NCBI GenBank assembly: GCA_007753675.1
Contig: CP036432.1
Span: forward strand, 4,810,394 to 4,874,393
Reading direction: 5' to 3'
Origin: Stieleria magnilauensis
GTDB taxonomy: Bacteria; Planctomycetota; Planctomycetia; Pirellulales; Pirellulaceae
DNA length: 64,000 nucleotides
Shown: positions 32,737 through 41,172 of the stretch, in pieces
Layout: every line of letters begins with the position of its first letter
Position numbering within the stretch: the stretch's first letter is position 1
The notes under the pieces: generated by a model
What the model was told of the DNA's origin: nothing
Seen by the model: only the letters and a program-made list of their open reading frames with translations
The model's database searches: none
Made by a program: the position numbers and the translations under genes

Positions 32737-33252
32737 TTACCATGATTGCGATCGACGAGAAATCCACGCCTCCAATTCGACTCCTCCGACAACACACAAT
32801 GTTAGCAGACAGTAATAGATCGACGACGTGACCCACGTTGATGGTCCGTTGGCATACAGCCCCAATTGATGAAGTTGCATCAGTGAAAAGTATGCGATCA
32901 CAACCATTGCGAACCCGCCTGCGAAGCTCGCGGTGCGGGAAGGTGCAATCGGCCCAGCGAACAACCTTCGGGGCAATCGCCAGCAAGTCGTTAACAGTAA
33001 GCAAACAAGTCCAAAGAGGAAAGGGAAGCTAGGTTGACCGGCAAGCTTCGTCACGGTTGATTCGACCCCGGTCTGAGCCAATGAACCGACAGCCCATCCA
33101 GCGGCAGCGCCAGGTACGCCCCACGCGTGCGCAGCAATGCTTCGCGAATGTGGCGAATCCATTGCTTTTGGTGTCTCATACGGATTAACAGTCACTGACT
33201 TGATCTCATTCGGCGCACGGCGCTCATCAGCGGGCGGCAACGAGCAATTCAA
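32737..33252 (-). CDS. small membrane protein with NPYET motif, hypothetical
   Basis: The start may be ATG 33252 or GTG 33195 (SVTVNPYETPKAMD). The NPYE-x-P motif just after the start is a common tag of small planctomycete membrane proteins. Four hydrophobic segments follow: AWGVPGAAAGWAVGSLA, PFLFGLVCLLLTTCW, ASFAGGFAMVVIAYFSLM and SSIYYCLLTLCVVGGVELEA. Likely inner-membrane; no enzymatic motif. The repeat block copy A ends about 170 bases past its stop. Confidence 0.65.
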   Translation of the reverse strand: MNCSLPPADERRAPNEIKSVTVNPYETPKAMDSPHSRSIAAHAWGVPGAAAGWAVGSLAQTGVESTVTKLAGQPSFPFLFGLVCLLLTTCWRLPRRLFAGPIAPSRTASFAGGFAMVVIAYFSLMQLHQLGLYANGPSTWVTSSIYYCLLTLCVVGGVELEAWISRRSQSW

Positions 33253-33313
33253 CCACTCACAAAACGCCTATTTCGCCGCTCCGTTGTATGGTCTTGCTGT
33301 TCTAAGGCCTCGG

Positions 33314-33745
33314 TTATGGAAGGATGGCAAGTGCGTTGTCCAGTATCCATAATTCTTGCCCCTCTCTGATCTCCGATTCTATCGCGTCAAGCAAACTAGT
33401 GCCATCCGCGCGGTCAAAGTCGGAAACCATCTTGTCGGCGTCACCGTTGTCGTCGAAAAACTGAACAGCTCGCAATTCATCATGAGCACGCGAAAAACCA
33501 TCAGCTAGTGAAGTCGCATGCATCCGCTGCAAGCAATTGATCAGATACACAAGCTCGCGTTCGGTAAGCAATTGGTCAAAGACGGAGTTAAAACCGCCCA
33601 TGTCCATTTCGCAGCGAGTCGAGACAATGTAGTAGATCGTTCGATCATTTTCGGCCAAACCGTCAGGGCGGCCAAGTCCTTTCGCCGCCATATCAGCAAC
33701 GATGCGGTCGAAGCGTTCAACAACAATGGTTGATGGGTCGTGCAT
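33314..33745 (-). CDS. DUF4375-like hypothetical protein
   Basis: Start ATG 33745 (MHDPSTIVVERFDRIVADMA) is favoured over the in-frame ATG nine codons upstream. The segment NDRTIYYIVSTRCEMDMGGF followed by a Phe-containing loop, and RELVYLINCLQRMHATSLAD, fit the DUF4375 pattern (helix, E-x-x-x-GGF, then helices). The family's role is unknown, though members are frequent near toxin-immunity and other accessory genes. The end (LLDAIESEIREGQELWILDN) is helical. It lies 300 bases left of the IS21 element and is not broken by it. Confidence 0.5.
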   Translation of the reverse strand: MHDPSTIVVERFDRIVADMAAKGLGRPDGLAENDRTIYYIVSTRCEMDMGGFNSVFDQLLTERELVYLINCLQRMHATSLADGFSRAHDELRAVQFFDDNGDADKMVSDFDRADGTSLLDAIESEIREGQELWILDNALAILP

Positions 33746-34072
33746 CTTCAATCGAAGAACGTCGATGGTCACCGCGTCGGCGCGATGGACCGGACCTCAA
33801 ATACAAACTCGACTCTCCGACTCCGTTGCACCACAGGGTTCACACGGATCGGCCACGACGACAGTTTGAGCCACCATCGCTGGTTGCCAATGTACTCGAT
33901 CGAATTCGCCATGGGAAATCGAGTTTCGCAATCAGCAGTCAGCGCGTCAGGCGTCGGCTTTCAGTGTTACATTGTACAGGCGTCAGTTTGTCTTCTTCGG
34001 CCGAGTCGACCGTGCAGTAGGAGAGACCGCAATCAGGCTTAGTCGCTGTTCGGCGACAATTGGTTCTCCGCT

Positions 34073-36481
34073 TTAGCGACAACTAGAATTCCCGATCACG
34101 AAGTCGATTTTTGTTTCGAACCCTTTCGTGATTGTCCAGCTGATTTGGTTTGCCTGGCGGTCTCCACGCGATAGCTCGGCACGTTCAACTCGATGATCAC
34201 GCTGTGGTGAACCAATCGGTCGATCGCCGCGGCCGTCGTCATCGCATCTTTGAAAATTTGGTCCCACTTGCTGAACGCCAGGTTGCTCGTCAACAACACG
34301 CTGCCCCGTTCGTAGCGTTCCGCCAACAGCGTGAACAGCACCTCCATCTCCTCTCGATCCTGTTGCACGTAACCCAAGTCGTCGATCAGTAGACCTTCGT
34401 AGCGTGACAGCTTCTTGATGAACTTCTGCAACCGAAGATCCCGTTTGGCGATCAGCAACTGTTGCACCAGCAGGCTGCAAGTCGTCAGCAACATGCTTCG
34501 GCCTTGCTGCACGAGTTGATTCGCAAGTGCACAAAGCGCATGACTTTTCCCGGCACCGGGCCGCCCAAAAATCAGGACGTTCTCCCGACGGTCCAAGAAC
34601 GATCCTTCCCGAAGACTTTCCAGTTGCCGCGTCACCGACAACGGCAAACGATCGAACTTGAATGTCTCCCAGGTCTTGCCCAACGGAAGTCGGGAATTCG
34701 TCATTAGACGCTTGATCCGACTCTCGTGGCGGGCCTGGCATTCCAGGTCCGTCAGTTCCGCCAGGTACTCGACATGGCTCAGGTCCTCCGCTGCCGCGCG
34801 GTCGGCCGACGATTGAAACTGGTCGCGAAACATCGGCAGTCGCAAGCTGCGGAACTGCTCGGTCAGGCGTTCCTCCATCGGGCCGCTGTCGACTTGCGCC
34901 GTCTCTGGCGGGGTCGTCTTGCAGGTCCGCTTTGATGGGGATTGGGTCGCCTTTGTTTGACGCTTGCTGGTGGTAGTAGGGCGGTTCATCGTTTGGACTC
35001 TCCTTGTCGAACGTGTGAAGTAATACATCAAAGTCGTTCAAGTCGGGCGGATCGACGTCGATGTCGGTCGCCGGCTTGATTTCGATCGCTTCGCGCACCA
35101 TCTGCCGAATAAGCTCGACATCAATGGATTGCCCCGATTGGATTTGGTGACGCAGCGCATCCTGCACTGCGTCTTGGCTCTCGCGAGCCGCGATTTGCAG
35201 GAGCTGCAGGTAGTTTCGCACCGCAACCTTCCCGCTGTGAGCATCACACAACATGTCATACGCGATCCGAAAGTGACTCGTCGGGAACATGTCTTGCCGA
35301 TACTTGTAGTTCTCAAATGCCCCCGGTTTGCGGACCAGTGAATCGATCACGTGGCGATAATTAATCGCCGAACCGCCGACACCGATCAGTCGAGGCATCC
35401 GCTGCACTTCAATGCCGTGGTGCGTTACATCGATCCATTCGGCACTGATCCTCACGTCGACCTTGTGCTTGATCAGACGACTGGGGACGGAGTAGACATT
35501 CTTCTTCACCTTGATCGTACTGCTACTGTCAACGGTGAGCCCCCGCTGGATGTCATCGGTATCGAGCCTGTGATCGGGAAGTCGGCTCAAATGCGACTGT
35601 TCGATTTCGAAACGGTCCTTGCGAGCGAGGTTGCTTCGCGTGATCAGAGCTCGCACGAAGTCCATGTAGGCTTTGCGGCTGGCGAAGTCGCGGCTGCCGC
35701 GTAGCAGCAGTGCTTGGTCGATTCGGTTCTTGAGATGACCGTGAGACGATTCGACATCACCGTTCTCGTTGGCGCAACGAACGTTGATCCGCTCCGGTTC
35801 GACTCTGTAATGATCCATCAATGCCGCATACCGCGCCGTGAGTTCCTTGCGTGATGAATGGTTGTTGACCGCGGCGCTGAGGCTGTCGGTGCGATGACGC
35901 TCGGGGACGCCACCGAATTCCCAGAACGCATTCTGGATGCCTTCGCTGAGTGCCTCGAATGATTCGGAGAAGCAGAGCGTGACGGACTCGACGTTGGAGT
36001 AGGTCAACACGCAGTGGTACAGCATGTGCTCAAAAGACACTCCCGCAATCGTGACATGAAGTTCGTTCATGACGGTGAAGTCACTCGCGGCAAGGCGAGC
36101 AGGGTGATGCTCTTGTGGAAACATGACCGGTTTTCCGGGGCCATGCATGCTGCGCCACTTCCTCACACGCCGTTCGAAAGTTCTGCGAGTCGAGTCCGGA
36201 TAGAGGCCGGGATAGCAATCTTGCAGCCACTGGAAAAGGGTCTTCGCTTGGAGTCGAGGTTCGGCCTCGAGTTTGCGTTGCACCTCGTCCCAGACTCCGG
36301 CGAACGGGTCGATTCGAGTTCGGTACGTCCGCGGCTTCTTGCACTCCGAAGGGAGCCGGTCGTCGTCTCGATAATGCCTTGCTGTTTTCTCATCCATTTC
36401 AGTCATCCTTGACGAGGCGGCCAGCGACTTGCCTGATGCTAGCAACCGCCGCAGTTCTTTAACTTGTCCGTCCGTGACCAT
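34073..36481 (-). CDS. istA: IstA transposase of the IS21-family element (frame stays open through istB)
   Basis: The recognisable part is about 500 residues: an N-terminal HTH (VKELRRLLASGKSLAASSRM), a DDE core with ASDFTVMNELHV, the second Asp in HRTDSLSAAVNN and the Glu in ANENGDVESSHGHLKNRIDQ, then the beta-barrel region (NVYSVPSRLIKHKVDV) and a Glu-rich tail. IstA cuts and joins the element ends. Normal IstA length is about 500, yet this frame has no stop until 34073, 802 codons in, beyond istB. Residues from about 515 are an antisense-looking Arg/Gly/Pro-rich shadow of istB. Either translation really reads through, or a stop was lost. An ATG at residue 26 may be the true start. Confidence 0.88.
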   Translation of the reverse strand: MVTDGQVKELRRLLASGKSLAASSRMTEMDEKTARHYRDDDRLPSECKKPRTYRTRIDPFAGVWDEVQRKLEAEPRLQAKTLFQWLQDCYPGLYPDSTRRTFERRVRKWRSMHGPGKPVMFPQEHHPARLAASDFTVMNELHVTIAGVSFEHMLYHCVLTYSNVESVTLCFSESFEALSEGIQNAFWEFGGVPERHRTDSLSAAVNNHSSRKELTARYAALMDHYRVEPERINVRCANENGDVESSHGHLKNRIDQALLLRGSRDFASRKAYMDFVRALITRSNLARKDRFEIEQSHLSRLPDHRLDTDDIQRGLTVDSSSTIKVKKNVYSVPSRLIKHKVDVRISAEWIDVTHHGIEVQRMPRLIGVGGSAINYRHVIDSLVRKPGAFENYKYRQDMFPTSHFRIAYDMLCDAHSGKVAVRNYLQLLQIAARESQDAVQDALRHQIQSGQSIDVELIRQMVREAIEIKPATDIDVDPPDLNDFDVLLHTFDKESPNDEPPYYHQQASNKGDPIPIKADLQDDPARDGASRQRPDGGTPDRAVPQLATADVSRPVSIVGRPRGSGGPEPCRVPGGTDGPGMPGPPRESDQASNDEFPTSVGQDLGDIQVRSFAVVGDAATGKSSGRIVLGPSGERPDFWAARCREKSCALCTCESTRAARPKHVADDLQPAGATVADRQTGSSVAEVHQEAVTLRRSTDRRLGLRATGSRGDGGAVHAVGGTLRTGQRVVDEQPGVQQVGPNFQRCDDDGRGDRPIGSPQRDHRVERAELSRGDRQANQISWTITKGFETKIDFVIGNSSCR
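34096..34989 (-). CDS. istB: IstB AAA+ helper ATPase of the IS21-family element
   Basis: The ATG at 34989 (MNRPTTTSKRQTKATQ) has AAGGAG ten bases upstream, better than the earlier in-frame ATG at 35031. Walker A is NVLIFGRPGAGKSHALCALA and Walker B LLIDDLGYVQQDREEMEVLF, followed by a sensor segment SVLLTSNLAFSKWDQIFKDA and the arginine-containing AIDRLVHHSVIIELN. IstB assembles on target DNA and directs IstA. Length about 297 is somewhat longer than the usual 250-265 because of a basic N-terminal extension and a Lys/Ser-rich tail. Lies fully within the open frame of istA. Confidence 0.92.
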   Translation of the reverse strand: MNRPTTTSKRQTKATQSPSKRTCKTTPPETAQVDSGPMEERLTEQFRSLRLPMFRDQFQSSADRAAAEDLSHVEYLAELTDLECQARHESRIKRLMTNSRLPLGKTWETFKFDRLPLSVTRQLESLREGSFLDRRENVLIFGRPGAGKSHALCALANQLVQQGRSMLLTTCSLLVQQLLIAKRDLRLQKFIKKLSRYEGLLIDDLGYVQQDREEMEVLFTLLAERYERGSVLLTSNLAFSKWDQIFKDAMTTAAAIDRLVHHSVIIELNVPSYRVETARQTKSAGQSRKGSKQKSTS

Positions 36482-36641
36482 CGCAATCTCCGTGGAAACA
36501 AGGAGTTACGATGATGACCCGAATCCCAAAATCCGGGAATTCTAATTGTCGCTGGCCGAAAACAAGCCAACATGAGATCGCCTCAACCCGGGAAAGCTAA
36601 TTGTCGGTAACCGGGAAAACCAATTGTCGCTAGACAGTCGC

Positions 36642-36957
36642 CAAGCCGCAAAGGAGCGGTTTTAAATCTTTGCGACGATGCGTGAGGCCCTTCCAGGAAG
36701 AACATCAGCGACCTCTCGAACTTCGCGGAGCGACTGGACGTACTGGTTGGTCAGCGGAATGATGCAACCGGATCACGATCAGTGAACGACCGTGCCAATC
36801 AAAGCAAAACCCAATCCGGTCTTACGAAGACTCCAGCCTTCTTCGACAGAGAATTTGAATACCGGCCCGTCCGCCGGAGTTAATGCTCCCCTTCAGTTAC
36901 GAACAGGCAAAGTGAGAGACACCGTTCGTCATTCACGCGATGTCAAATTCTTATTGG
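36642..36957. other. intergenic, nothing recognised
   Basis: About 315 bases right of the insertion sequence. No frame has convincing composition, and no RNA gene is visible. Before the insertion it was continuous with 33773-34046, which is also gene-free. Confidence 0.5.
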
Positions 36958-37341
36958 TTATCCGCTGGTTTGCGCTTCATGAAAGTAGTAGCACAACCCA
37001 TCGGGAGCGACCACAAAGAACACGGTGTACAGTTCACCGTCACGGTCGTCGGTACGGACTTCCCCGGTTTTTGCACCTCTGGATTCCAATTCCTTTTTGA
37101 TCTCAAGAATATCGGAAACAAGAATCGCAGCGCCGTCCTGTGAAGCATCGCCGCCGTTCTCCGCGAATCCGATCTCAGTTCCATCGCGTTGGAGAATAAC
37201 GCTTGGTATCGGCTCCAATGTACGCTGCGTCTCCTCCATGCCGAAGTGCTTGCAGTACCACGTTGAGGCGTCGGAGATATCCGCGACCGGCAGCTTGAGA
37301 ACGTCATGCTGATACGGGAAAGCAGCTTTGAACTTAGGCAT
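36958..37341 (-). CDS. VOC (glyoxalase/bleomycin resistance) superfamily protein
   Basis: Start ATG 37341 (MPKFKAAFPYQHDVLKLPVA) is preferred to an in-frame ATG 13 codons upstream that adds a basic stretch. The single VOC domain follows the beta-alpha-beta-beta-beta pattern: VLKLPVADISDASTWYCKHF, SVILQRDGTEIGFAENGG, ILVSDILEIKKELESRGAKT, and VFFVVAPDGLCYYFHEA. Metal ligands would be a His or Glu at the start of strand 1 and near the end; the terminal FHEA carries candidates. The substrate cannot be told. About 127 residues, normal for one-domain members. Confidence 0.8.
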   Translation of the reverse strand: MPKFKAAFPYQHDVLKLPVADISDASTWYCKHFGMEETQRTLEPIPSVILQRDGTEIGFAENGGDASQDGAAILVSDILEIKKELESRGAKTGEVRTDDRDGELYTVFFVVAPDGLCYYFHEAQTSG

Positions 37342-37721
37342 TTGTCTAAACGAGTGGTGACGTCGCTCTGAGTTGAGCAATGCTAGTGCGGATAGCGAAT
37401 TGCGATCTATCTGTGTTCAGGAGACACGGAAATAGATCGGGCGCCGAACTTTGTCGGCCTTCACGTTGGCCGGTGATGAGACTCGATTAGAACGGATCCT
37501 GGAGAAGGTTGCCAGCGTTTGCGTCTCAGGTGAACTCGAGTTGACCGGACGAGCGACATTGCTTGTGCGTACAACGTCGGTCCACGGCGCATTACGCCAG
37601 CGGCGTACCACATCAAAGCTTGGGGTCGCGTGAGCGCCCCCCAAGATCTGGGAACCACCTCGTCGCCAACCCCAACGGGCAACGCTGTGAAGAATTTTTT
37701 CCCTGCGTTTGACAAGGTGTT

Positions 37722-38680
37722 AGCGGCAGGGCGCAAGCCCTCCGGTCCCTCATCGTTCCCCAAACACCGGAGGGCTCGCGCCCTACCGCTAACAAATGCT
37801 TCACAGCGTTGCCGGGCGGGGTCGCAGTGACTTCCAGCAAACTCTGGCAAGAGTCCGCGACCGAAGCGAATTGACCACCCGCGGGGATGCGCAAGCCCAG
37901 CGGGCTGACAGAGTGCCTGCCGGGCCCGTCAGGGCCCAGACTCCGATGCACCTTCGGCGCAAGCCTGGAAGGCCGACACAGTGCGCGGCGGGTCGAGGCC
38001 GCAGCGTGGACTCTGTCGCCCTTCCAGAACTGTTGCAGCAAAGGAAGCCTCTAATCCGGCGGCTCACCGGGTTGTTGATTTAATCGCGACCGAAACAATG
38101 GTGAGCCGATGGCGCTAGCTACGGGCCTCCAACGGCAACGTCGTCACCACTAGGCCCGCGGCTAGCGCCGTCGGCTCACTATCTGACAGGCCGTCACACC
38201 GGCGGGCAGACACTGTGTCTGCCCGCCGGGCATCACCCAGGCACGACGCTTGCTGTGATCGCTGCTCGTTTCCCAAACCGTCCGCCTCTGAACGCTCTTG
38301 CACGCAGTTCATCGGCGTCGTGCTGGCAACAGCATCTTGATCTCATTGGTGCACGTCCAATATCCGCGGGCGCTCGACTCCCCAGGATCGGCGCGTCGTG
38401 CGTTCGCTCGGCTTCGTCGCTCAATAAAAGAAAAACACCGTGGACCACACGAGGCAAGTGGCGGGGGAGTCATGCGTCTGCGGATCACACAACGGGCCAC
38501 AAGAGATCAAGACGCCTGCTGCACCAAAACGCTGATCACCTGCGGCAAAGGATTCAAGAAACTGGCGTCAGCCTGACCGGATGGAGTCACGCGTTTGCCC
38601 GCCCCATCGACACCGCACGTCAACCGTCGAAGCGGAGAGCCATTCGATTGAGTTCATCGGTGGAAATCACCGAGGACGCG
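37722..38680. repeat. about 0.85-kb noncoding repeat block, copy B (with an inserted hairpin element)
   Basis: Matches copy A (31731-32570) from the AGCGG...CCGCT hairpin to the CGATT/CGATG-(A)AGTTCA end. The opening hairpin is inverted relative to copy A and bordered on its left by an inverted AACGCTGTGAAG...GGTGTTAGCGG stretch. A 128-bp segment at about 38067-38194 is absent from copy A. The palindrome CGGGCAGACAC/TGTGTCTGCCCG is at about 38201-38226. Confidence 0.72.
38067..38194. repeat. hairpin element inserted in repeat block B
   Basis: Arms GTGAGCCGATGGCGCTAGCT (38101 onward, extending to 38130) and, inverted, 38150-38179 (...GCTAGCGCCGTCGGCTCAC) match at about 25 of 30 positions around a 19-base loop. 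Copy A has the sequence on either side joined without it, so it acts like an insertion. No coding capacity. Confidence 0.6.
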
Positions 38681-38760
38681 CGAACGACTCAGTGCAAACC
38701 GATCGACCTGACTCGCGGCCTTCGTGTGTTTCCCATTGTTCTGTCTGTTCGTCGCAGTCG

Positions 38761-39282
38761 TCAATCACCGGAAACGCCAACAAACGCGAGTTGGGCCGGA
38801 TTACCATCTTCATAGATCGTGAAATACACTGCGGTCCAGCGTTGCAGTTTTGCAGCAGGAGCGAGCCATCCTGCCGACTCCCAATCTTGAAGTGTTGGTT
38901 TATCAGTACCAAATAATTCTCGCCTTCGCGCAAACGAGAGAGGAAACGCTACACCAAAATCCGGTGTTTGCGAGCAACGATCAATGTCGAGAATCGAGTG
39001 AGTTCCGGATTCACGAGCAAGATCAACCGCCTCTTCGATTGAACGAGGCCCGCGACCACCACGAGCAACCCATTGGATCACTTCCTGCGCGGCAACAAAG
39101 AGAGAGGAAACACCGACAACCAATTTGATCAACAATGGCATGACCCAGAAGGAATGCCGCAAGTTAGACCAATGGTGATCACCGTAGTCACCGGACTCGA
39201 ACACACGACGGCGCAACACGCGTAACGCCACATTCGCGTCGTCGTCGTAGTCAGTGGTGTAGTACCAACCAGATGCGGCCAT
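38761..39282 (-). CDS. hypothetical membrane-associated protein (173 aa)
   Basis: Begins MAASGWYYTTDYDDDANVAL, has one hydrophobic segment (SFWVMPLLIKLVVGVSSLFV), a Gly/Arg turn and a C-terminal soluble half with SILDIDRCSQTPDFGVAFPL and LFGTDKPTLQDWESAGWLAP. The Trp/Tyr-rich start is shared with no family I can name. Like the gene at 32737-33252, its 3' end lies next to one of the two noncoding repeat blocks. Function unknown. Confidence 0.6.
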   Translation of the reverse strand: MAASGWYYTTDYDDDANVALRVLRRRVFESGDYGDHHWSNLRHSFWVMPLLIKLVVGVSSLFVAAQEVIQWVARGGRGPRSIEEAVDLARESGTHSILDIDRCSQTPDFGVAFPLSFARRRELFGTDKPTLQDWESAGWLAPAAKLQRWTAVYFTIYEDGNPAQLAFVGVSGD

Positions 39283-40183
39283 ACAAAACGGTGATTCAAA
39301 TGAATGAGAGAACGGTGGCTAACGCGCGGTCGCCGCGAGTAATCTTCCAACTCAAAAACCACGACTCGGCGACTCGTCGTGCATCCATTCTTTACCCGAT
39401 TCTAACTACTAAGCAATCAAAATCGGTCAGGAGTGAATTTTCAATTCCAGCCCCCCATTCGCAAACGTTGTATTTGCCCTGCCATCCCTTCGATTGGATC
39501 ACCCAATGTTGTTCGGAAAGCCTTGCATCACCGCGAGCATCAAATCCAACAAACCCAGTTTCCGGCATAAATGCAGGGAACAAGCGCCCACCCGGCGACT
39601 CACCCCGCCGGCAGACACTGTGTCGGCCCGCCGGGCCTTGAGCGTTGCATGGAATCCATCCCCGGTGGCTGACACCACCGGCAGACACTCTACCGGCCCT
39701 CCGGGCCTAAGACACATTGCCCAACCAACCAAGTACGATCCAACGCTTCCGTTGGATTCGGCAAACACTTAGCGGTCGCCATTTCAGCCATCGGTTCTTT
39801 TCGTTCGGCCCAGTCGACCGCGTACCTGTCGAACCGTGACGTCAGGAGCGAATTCCAGGAAACGGAGGTCTGATGAAATCCGTTGGGTGCACTTCGAGCG
39901 CACCAATCGCAGCCGGGATGTCAGGCGTTGGACGATGCTGAGAACATCGCAGATGAGGGAACCACGAAACACGCCAAACACACGAAAGAGAGATCGGCAC
40001 TGTCGTCAGGCGTCGGTTAGCAGCGTGAACGGTTGCGATGTGCGGGCGGCGACGGGAGACATTTCACTTCGAACGCCGCTGCCGCCGCTCCGTCACCCTC
40101 GCATGGTTCGCCGCCTGGTTAAGTTACGGTTGGCCCAACTACTTGCGGTAGCGTACATTAGGATCGTACCACAAGGAGCAGTC
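39283..40183. other. gene-poor stretch with hairpin repeats
   Basis: About 900 bases without a supported gene. At 39598-39712 two more copies of the GCAGACACTGTGTC...CCGCCGGGC motif occur (CGCCGGCAGACACTGTGTCG and ACCGGCAGACACTCTACCGG). The plus-strand frame from 39836 includes the real 40184 gene only in its last third. Confidence 0.55.
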
Positions 40184-40504
40184 ATGGTTCGCGAAACTCA
40201 ACAGAATGTAGCAGCTGCAGCCAAGAAGCTGTATGACGAGAAACTCCGAAAATCTTTGGAGCAAGAGCACCGTGACGAATTTGTAGCAATTGAACCGGTG
40301 TCGGGCGAGTATTTCCTTGCGAAAACGTTGAGCGAGGCCATCGGCGCAGTGCGATTGAAGTATCCCGACCGGTTGGCCCACGCATTGCGTGTCGGACACA
40401 AGTCGACCCTGCATTTTGCATGCAAGTTCGATGAAAGGAATTGTCGACAACGGAGGTCGAGCTCTTTTGACCCTGCAAGTCTGGTCACGTGTCGGATCAG
40501 ATAA
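40184..40504 (+). CDS. small protein paired with a clan AA aspartyl protease (106 aa, altered C-terminus)
   Basis: The ATG at 40184 follows a strong AAGGAG. MVRETQQNVAAAAKKLYDEK, EFVAIEPVSGEYFLAKTLSE and RLAHALRVGHKSTLHF give a compact two-part protein commonly found directly ahead of a retropepsin-like protease gene, which supports a functional pair. Relatives end just after the RVGHK segment; here the frame runs on about 30 residues (CKFDERNCRQRRSSSFDPAS...) over the start of the next gene, an overlap of 74 bases, suggesting the natural stop was lost. Because the partner gene is frameshifted, both are probably decaying. Confidence 0.65.
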   Translation: MVRETQQNVAAAAKKLYDEKLRKSLEQEHRDEFVAIEPVSGEYFLAKTLSEAIGAVRLKYPDRLAHALRVGHKSTLHFACKFDERNCRQRRSSSFDPASLVTCRIR

Positions 40505-40828
40505 CAGTGAAGTCGCGGTTTGGATTGACACTGGGTTCACGGGTGACCTTGTCATTCCAAAAGCGTCGATCGAGATACTGGGATTGCAACAGTCGGGAAG
40601 CGTTGATGCGGTGCTTGCAGATGGTTCACAGATAGAGTTGCGAACGTACTGTTGCGAACATACAGTTGCGTCATCGAGTGGTTTGGGGACAAACGCAACC
40701 TTGAAGTCATCGCAAACGACGGAGAGTGTCCATTGCTCGGTGTCGGGCTGCTTCTCGGTTTGGAACTGCGAGTCGACTATCGCAACCTCAAGTTGACGCT
40801 TGAGCCAGCAGCGAAGGAAACGACATAG
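40431..40828 (+). pseudogene. clan AA (retropepsin-like) aspartyl protease, frameshifted by a 14-bp tandem duplication
   Basis: The first frame reads MKGIVDNGGRALLTLQVWSR, then AVWIDTGFTGDLVIPKASIE with the DTG catalytic motif, and LADGSQIELRTY. The second frame continues SCVIEWFGDKRNLEVIANDG, ECPLLGVGLLLG and VDYRNLKLTLEPA to a stop at 40826-40828. The break coincides with CGAACGTACTGTTG (40641-40654) followed directly by CGAACATACAGTTG (40655-40668), a tandem copy of 14 bp. Removing one copy gives ...ELRTYSCVIEWFGDK... and restores the frame. Without the repair the protein ends at 40796 with an unrelated Ser-rich tail. Confidence 0.8.
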
Positions 40829-41172
40829 TTCGGCGAACTTGTTTATCGCCTGGTCGGCCAGGAAGGGGCACTTGTTTGCCGCCTTATCCTCGGCTGGATC
40901 AGTCTTTGACGGCCTTATCGTCGGGTCGGCGATACGCTGTCCCCGAATGATCCAGTTTTTCACCAGAGCCGTAACCTATATGGCTGGGCACGCACCCCCT
41001 GGCGAGCCAGCCGCCAGGGGGAGTCGCGGATCCATCGCGAGACGCCGTGGCGGTGCGACACGACGGGCGGAGTGGGAAAAGGCAGAATGATTCGGGGCAG
41101 AATGCTGGGGGGACGCGGGGATTTTTTTTCGATTCTTGTTAACCTGCCGGCCGCGGGCGGCATTTCTTTATC
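40829..41172. other. intergenic region with a CATTCTGCC-family repeat
   Basis: No gene recognised. GGCAGAATGATTCGGGGCAG followed by AATGCTG (41083-41107) is an inverse copy of the repeat found beside comM. A CCCCCTGGCGAG/CCGCCAGGGGG hairpin lies at about 40997-41023. Confidence 0.55.

Larger units (their letters stand above)
34047..36636 (-). mobile_element. IS21-family insertion sequence, complete (2,590 bp)
   Basis: Ends TGTTCGGCGACAATTGG (34047 onward) and, inverted, TGTCTAGCGACAATTGG (ending 36636). The 5-bp target duplication GTCGC is present at 34042-34046 and 36637-36641. Internal copies of the AATTGTCG end motif near both ends (34077-34090; 36545-36552; 36598-36605) are the multiple transposase-binding repeats typical of IS21. 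It contains istA and istB, both apparently intact. Matching target duplications suggest a relatively recent and unrearranged insertion. Confidence 0.92.

Noticed and set aside
34073-34980. C-terminal 300 residues of the istA frame as a real domain
   Set aside because: Out of frame with istB over the same bases and Arg/Gly/Pro-rich, as expected of a shadow; istB is the coding frame.
39836-40183. Upstream part of a 222-codon ORF leading into the 40184 gene
   Set aside because: The AAGGAG sequence and family start fall at 40184; the preceding 116 residues are Arg-rich noise.
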